Shown piece by piece: positions 63,021 through 64,000 of a stretch of 64,000 nt of DNA (its first letter is position 1; each line of letters opens with the position of its first letter). A program made the position numbers and the translations under genes. The stretch is from Streptomyces profundus (lineage in GTDB: Bacteria; Actinomycetota; Actinomycetes; Streptomycetales; Streptomycetaceae): NCBI RefSeq assembly GCF_020740535.1, contig NZ_CP082362.1, forward strand, positions 7,561,501-7,625,500. The letters are read 5' to 3'. The notes under the pieces were generated by a model. The model did not search any database and was not told the origin of the DNA. It saw only the letters and a program-made list of their open reading frames with translations.

Positions 63021-63599
63021 ATGGGGGTCCCATTGTTCTCGTTCCAGCTGCGGGACAACGCGGTGCTGCGCGCGCTGGAAGCCAGCCACGCCGAGGAGTA
63101 CGCCGCCCACCTCGACCGGGCCAGGGACACCATCCGTCCGTGGGTCGGTCGCACCTTCGTCACCGACGACGTCGAGGGGGCGCGTGCCACGCTCCGCCGG
63201 TACGCCGAGGGCCGAGCCCTCGACCGGGCCCGGCTCTACGGCGTCTGGCGCGACGACACCCTCGTCGGCGGCGTGCTGTTCGCGGGTTTCGACGCCGTCC
63301 AGGGCAACTGCGAGATCGGCTGCTGGACCGAGCCGGCCGGCGCCGGCCACGGCCTGATCACGCAGGCGTGCGGCGCGCTCATCGACTGGGCGTTCCTCAC
63401 CCGTGGGCTGCACCGCGCCGAATGGCAGTGCCGCGCCGACAACGAGCGCAGCATCGCCGTCGCCAAACGCCTCGGCATGACGCTGGAGGGCACCCTGCGC
63501 GAGACCTGGCCCTACGACGGCGTCCGCTACGACAAGCAGGTCTGGTCCGTCCTCGCCTCCGAGTGGCGCGGGTACCCCGCCCCCGAGGCCAGGGACTGA
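63021..63599 (+). CDS. GNAT (RimJ/RimL-type) N-acetyltransferase
   Basis: A 192-residue GNAT acetyltransferase. The acetyl-CoA segment is GAGHGLITQACGALIDWAF, followed by HRAEWQCRADNERSIAVAKRLGM, typical of RimJ/RimL ribosomal-protein or aminoacyl acetyltransferases. The ATG at 63021 is used; a GTG three bases earlier is equally placed. Substrate unknown. Confidence 0.87.
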   Translation: MGVPLFSFQLRDNAVLRALEASHAEEYAAHLDRARDTIRPWVGRTFVTDDVEGARATLRRYAEGRALDRARLYGVWRDDTLVGGVLFAGFDAVQGNCEIGCWTEPAGAGHGLITQACGALIDWAFLTRGLHRAEWQCRADNERSIAVAKRLGMTLEGTLRETWPYDGVRYDKQVWSVLASEWRGYPAPEARD

Positions 63600-63623
63600 C
63601 CTGGCCGTTGGGCGCCGGGCGCG

Positions 63624-63875
63624 TCAGCCCTTCGTGACGCCCGGGCCGCCCTTGCCGTCGTTGTCGTCCTTGTTGTCCTTGCCGTCCTTGTCGCCGAGCT
63701 TCTCGACATAGCCCTGTGCCTTGCCGACGGCGCCGTCGATCTTGTCGCTGTGCTTGCCGGACGTCTTGGTGTCGACGAAGTCGCCGACCTTCTCCACCCC
63801 CTGCGCGATCTTGTCGCTGTGGGTCTCGGCGAGGCCCTCGGCCTTCTTCTTGAGGTTCTTCAGTGCGTCGAACAT
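63624..63875 (-). CDS. MT0933/Rv0909-like antitoxin-family protein
   Basis: An 83-residue hydrophilic protein. The segment MFDALKNLKKKAEGLAETHSDKI and the repeat HSDKIDGAVGKAQGYVEK are typical of MT0933-like antitoxins, followed by a Lys/Asp/Gly-rich tail. No toxin gene is visible beside it. GAAGGAG lies 11 bases before the ATG at 63875. Many actinomycete members have no demonstrated toxin partner, so antitoxin function is uncertain. Confidence 0.75.
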   Translation of the reverse strand: MFDALKNLKKKAEGLAETHSDKIAQGVEKVGDFVDTKTSGKHSDKIDGAVGKAQGYVEKLGDKDGKDNKDDNDGKGGPGVTKG

Positions 63876-63974
63876 GCGGGGGCTGTCTCCTTCGCTGGAA
63901 CCACCAGGTCCGTTCCATGATTCCACGAAGAAGGCGACGCCCGCCCGCGGCCGGCTCCGCGCGGCTCCGCTTCG

Positions 63975-64000
63975 TCAGCTGTCGAAGTCGACGGTGAGCC
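63975..64000 (-). CDS. possible C-terminal end of a leftward gene
   Basis: An open frame from the window edge ends at a TGA (63975-63977) with the peptide LTVDFDS. Too short to assign. Confidence 0.3.

Overview
The window is very GC-rich, with strong G/C at third codon positions and dense antisense open reading frames. Its gene content (AA10 LPMO, GH6/GH9 cellulases with CebR-type operators, DasR-type sites, DUF3516 helicase, roadblock protein, DUF2332, many LacI/TetR regulators) points to a Streptomyces-like soil actinomycete chromosome. No rRNA, tRNA or CRISPR array was seen.

Layout. 1-16 kb: the tail of an SGNH hydrolase, a SWIM-zinc-finger/SNF2-helicase pair, a fatty-acid desaturase, a lone roadblock protein, a DUF3516 helicase, a YdjM-like membrane protein, and a two-gene heterodimeric ABC exporter. 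16-21 kb: a polysaccharide-degradation block with a secreted GH9 endoglucanase, DoxX protein, secreted LPMO and LacI regulator. It carries TGGGAGCGCTCCCA (CebR-type) operators and a GGTCTAGACC (DasR-type) element. 21-33.5 kb: housekeeping and accessory genes (phytoene-dehydrogenase-like oxidoreductase, ABC exporter, hydrolase, TetR, Nudix, VOC, AraC/MFS pair, PPOX/DUF2332 pair, ThuA-like, macrodomain). 33.6-35.4 kb: an IS605-type element with divergent tnpA and intact tnpB. 35.4-46.2 kb: a questin-oxidase-like gene and a complete L-rhamnose-to-pyruvate module. In that module rhaI, an aldolase/dehydrogenase fusion, rhaB and lutABC form one leftward run, with divergent rhaM and a LacI regulator; paired LacI-type palindromes sit in the shared control region.

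46.6-53.7 kb is the most striking part. It is a roughly 7.0-kb island bounded by a perfect 54-bp direct repeat (46603-46656 and 53606-53659) that duplicates the 3' end of a yjbQ-family gene. The island is visibly richer in A/T than its surroundings and has no recognisable integrase. It carries a leftward run of six genes: a small three-helix membrane protein resembling Pycsar transmembrane effectors, a CRP/FNR-type cyclic-nucleotide-binding regulator, a class III nucleotidyl cyclase, a degenerate-P-loop NTPase with a long helical tail, and two small unknown proteins. The last four are coupled by 4-bp start/stop overlaps. A divergent acidic unknown gene completes it. The cyclase tail and the NTPase N-terminus share a short motif (AxGxARLxQVAGxY). 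I interpret this as a cyclic-nucleotide-signalling conflict/defence system related to, but different from, known two-gene Pycsar systems.

53.7-64 kb: a P-loop kinase-like protein, a secreted CBM2-GH6 cellobiohydrolase with two CebR-type operators, a membrane Ser/Thr kinase with three extracellular P-domains, a MoxR/RavA-like ATPase with its VWA partner, an EF-hand protein, a GNAT acetyltransferase and a small MT0933-like antitoxin-family protein.
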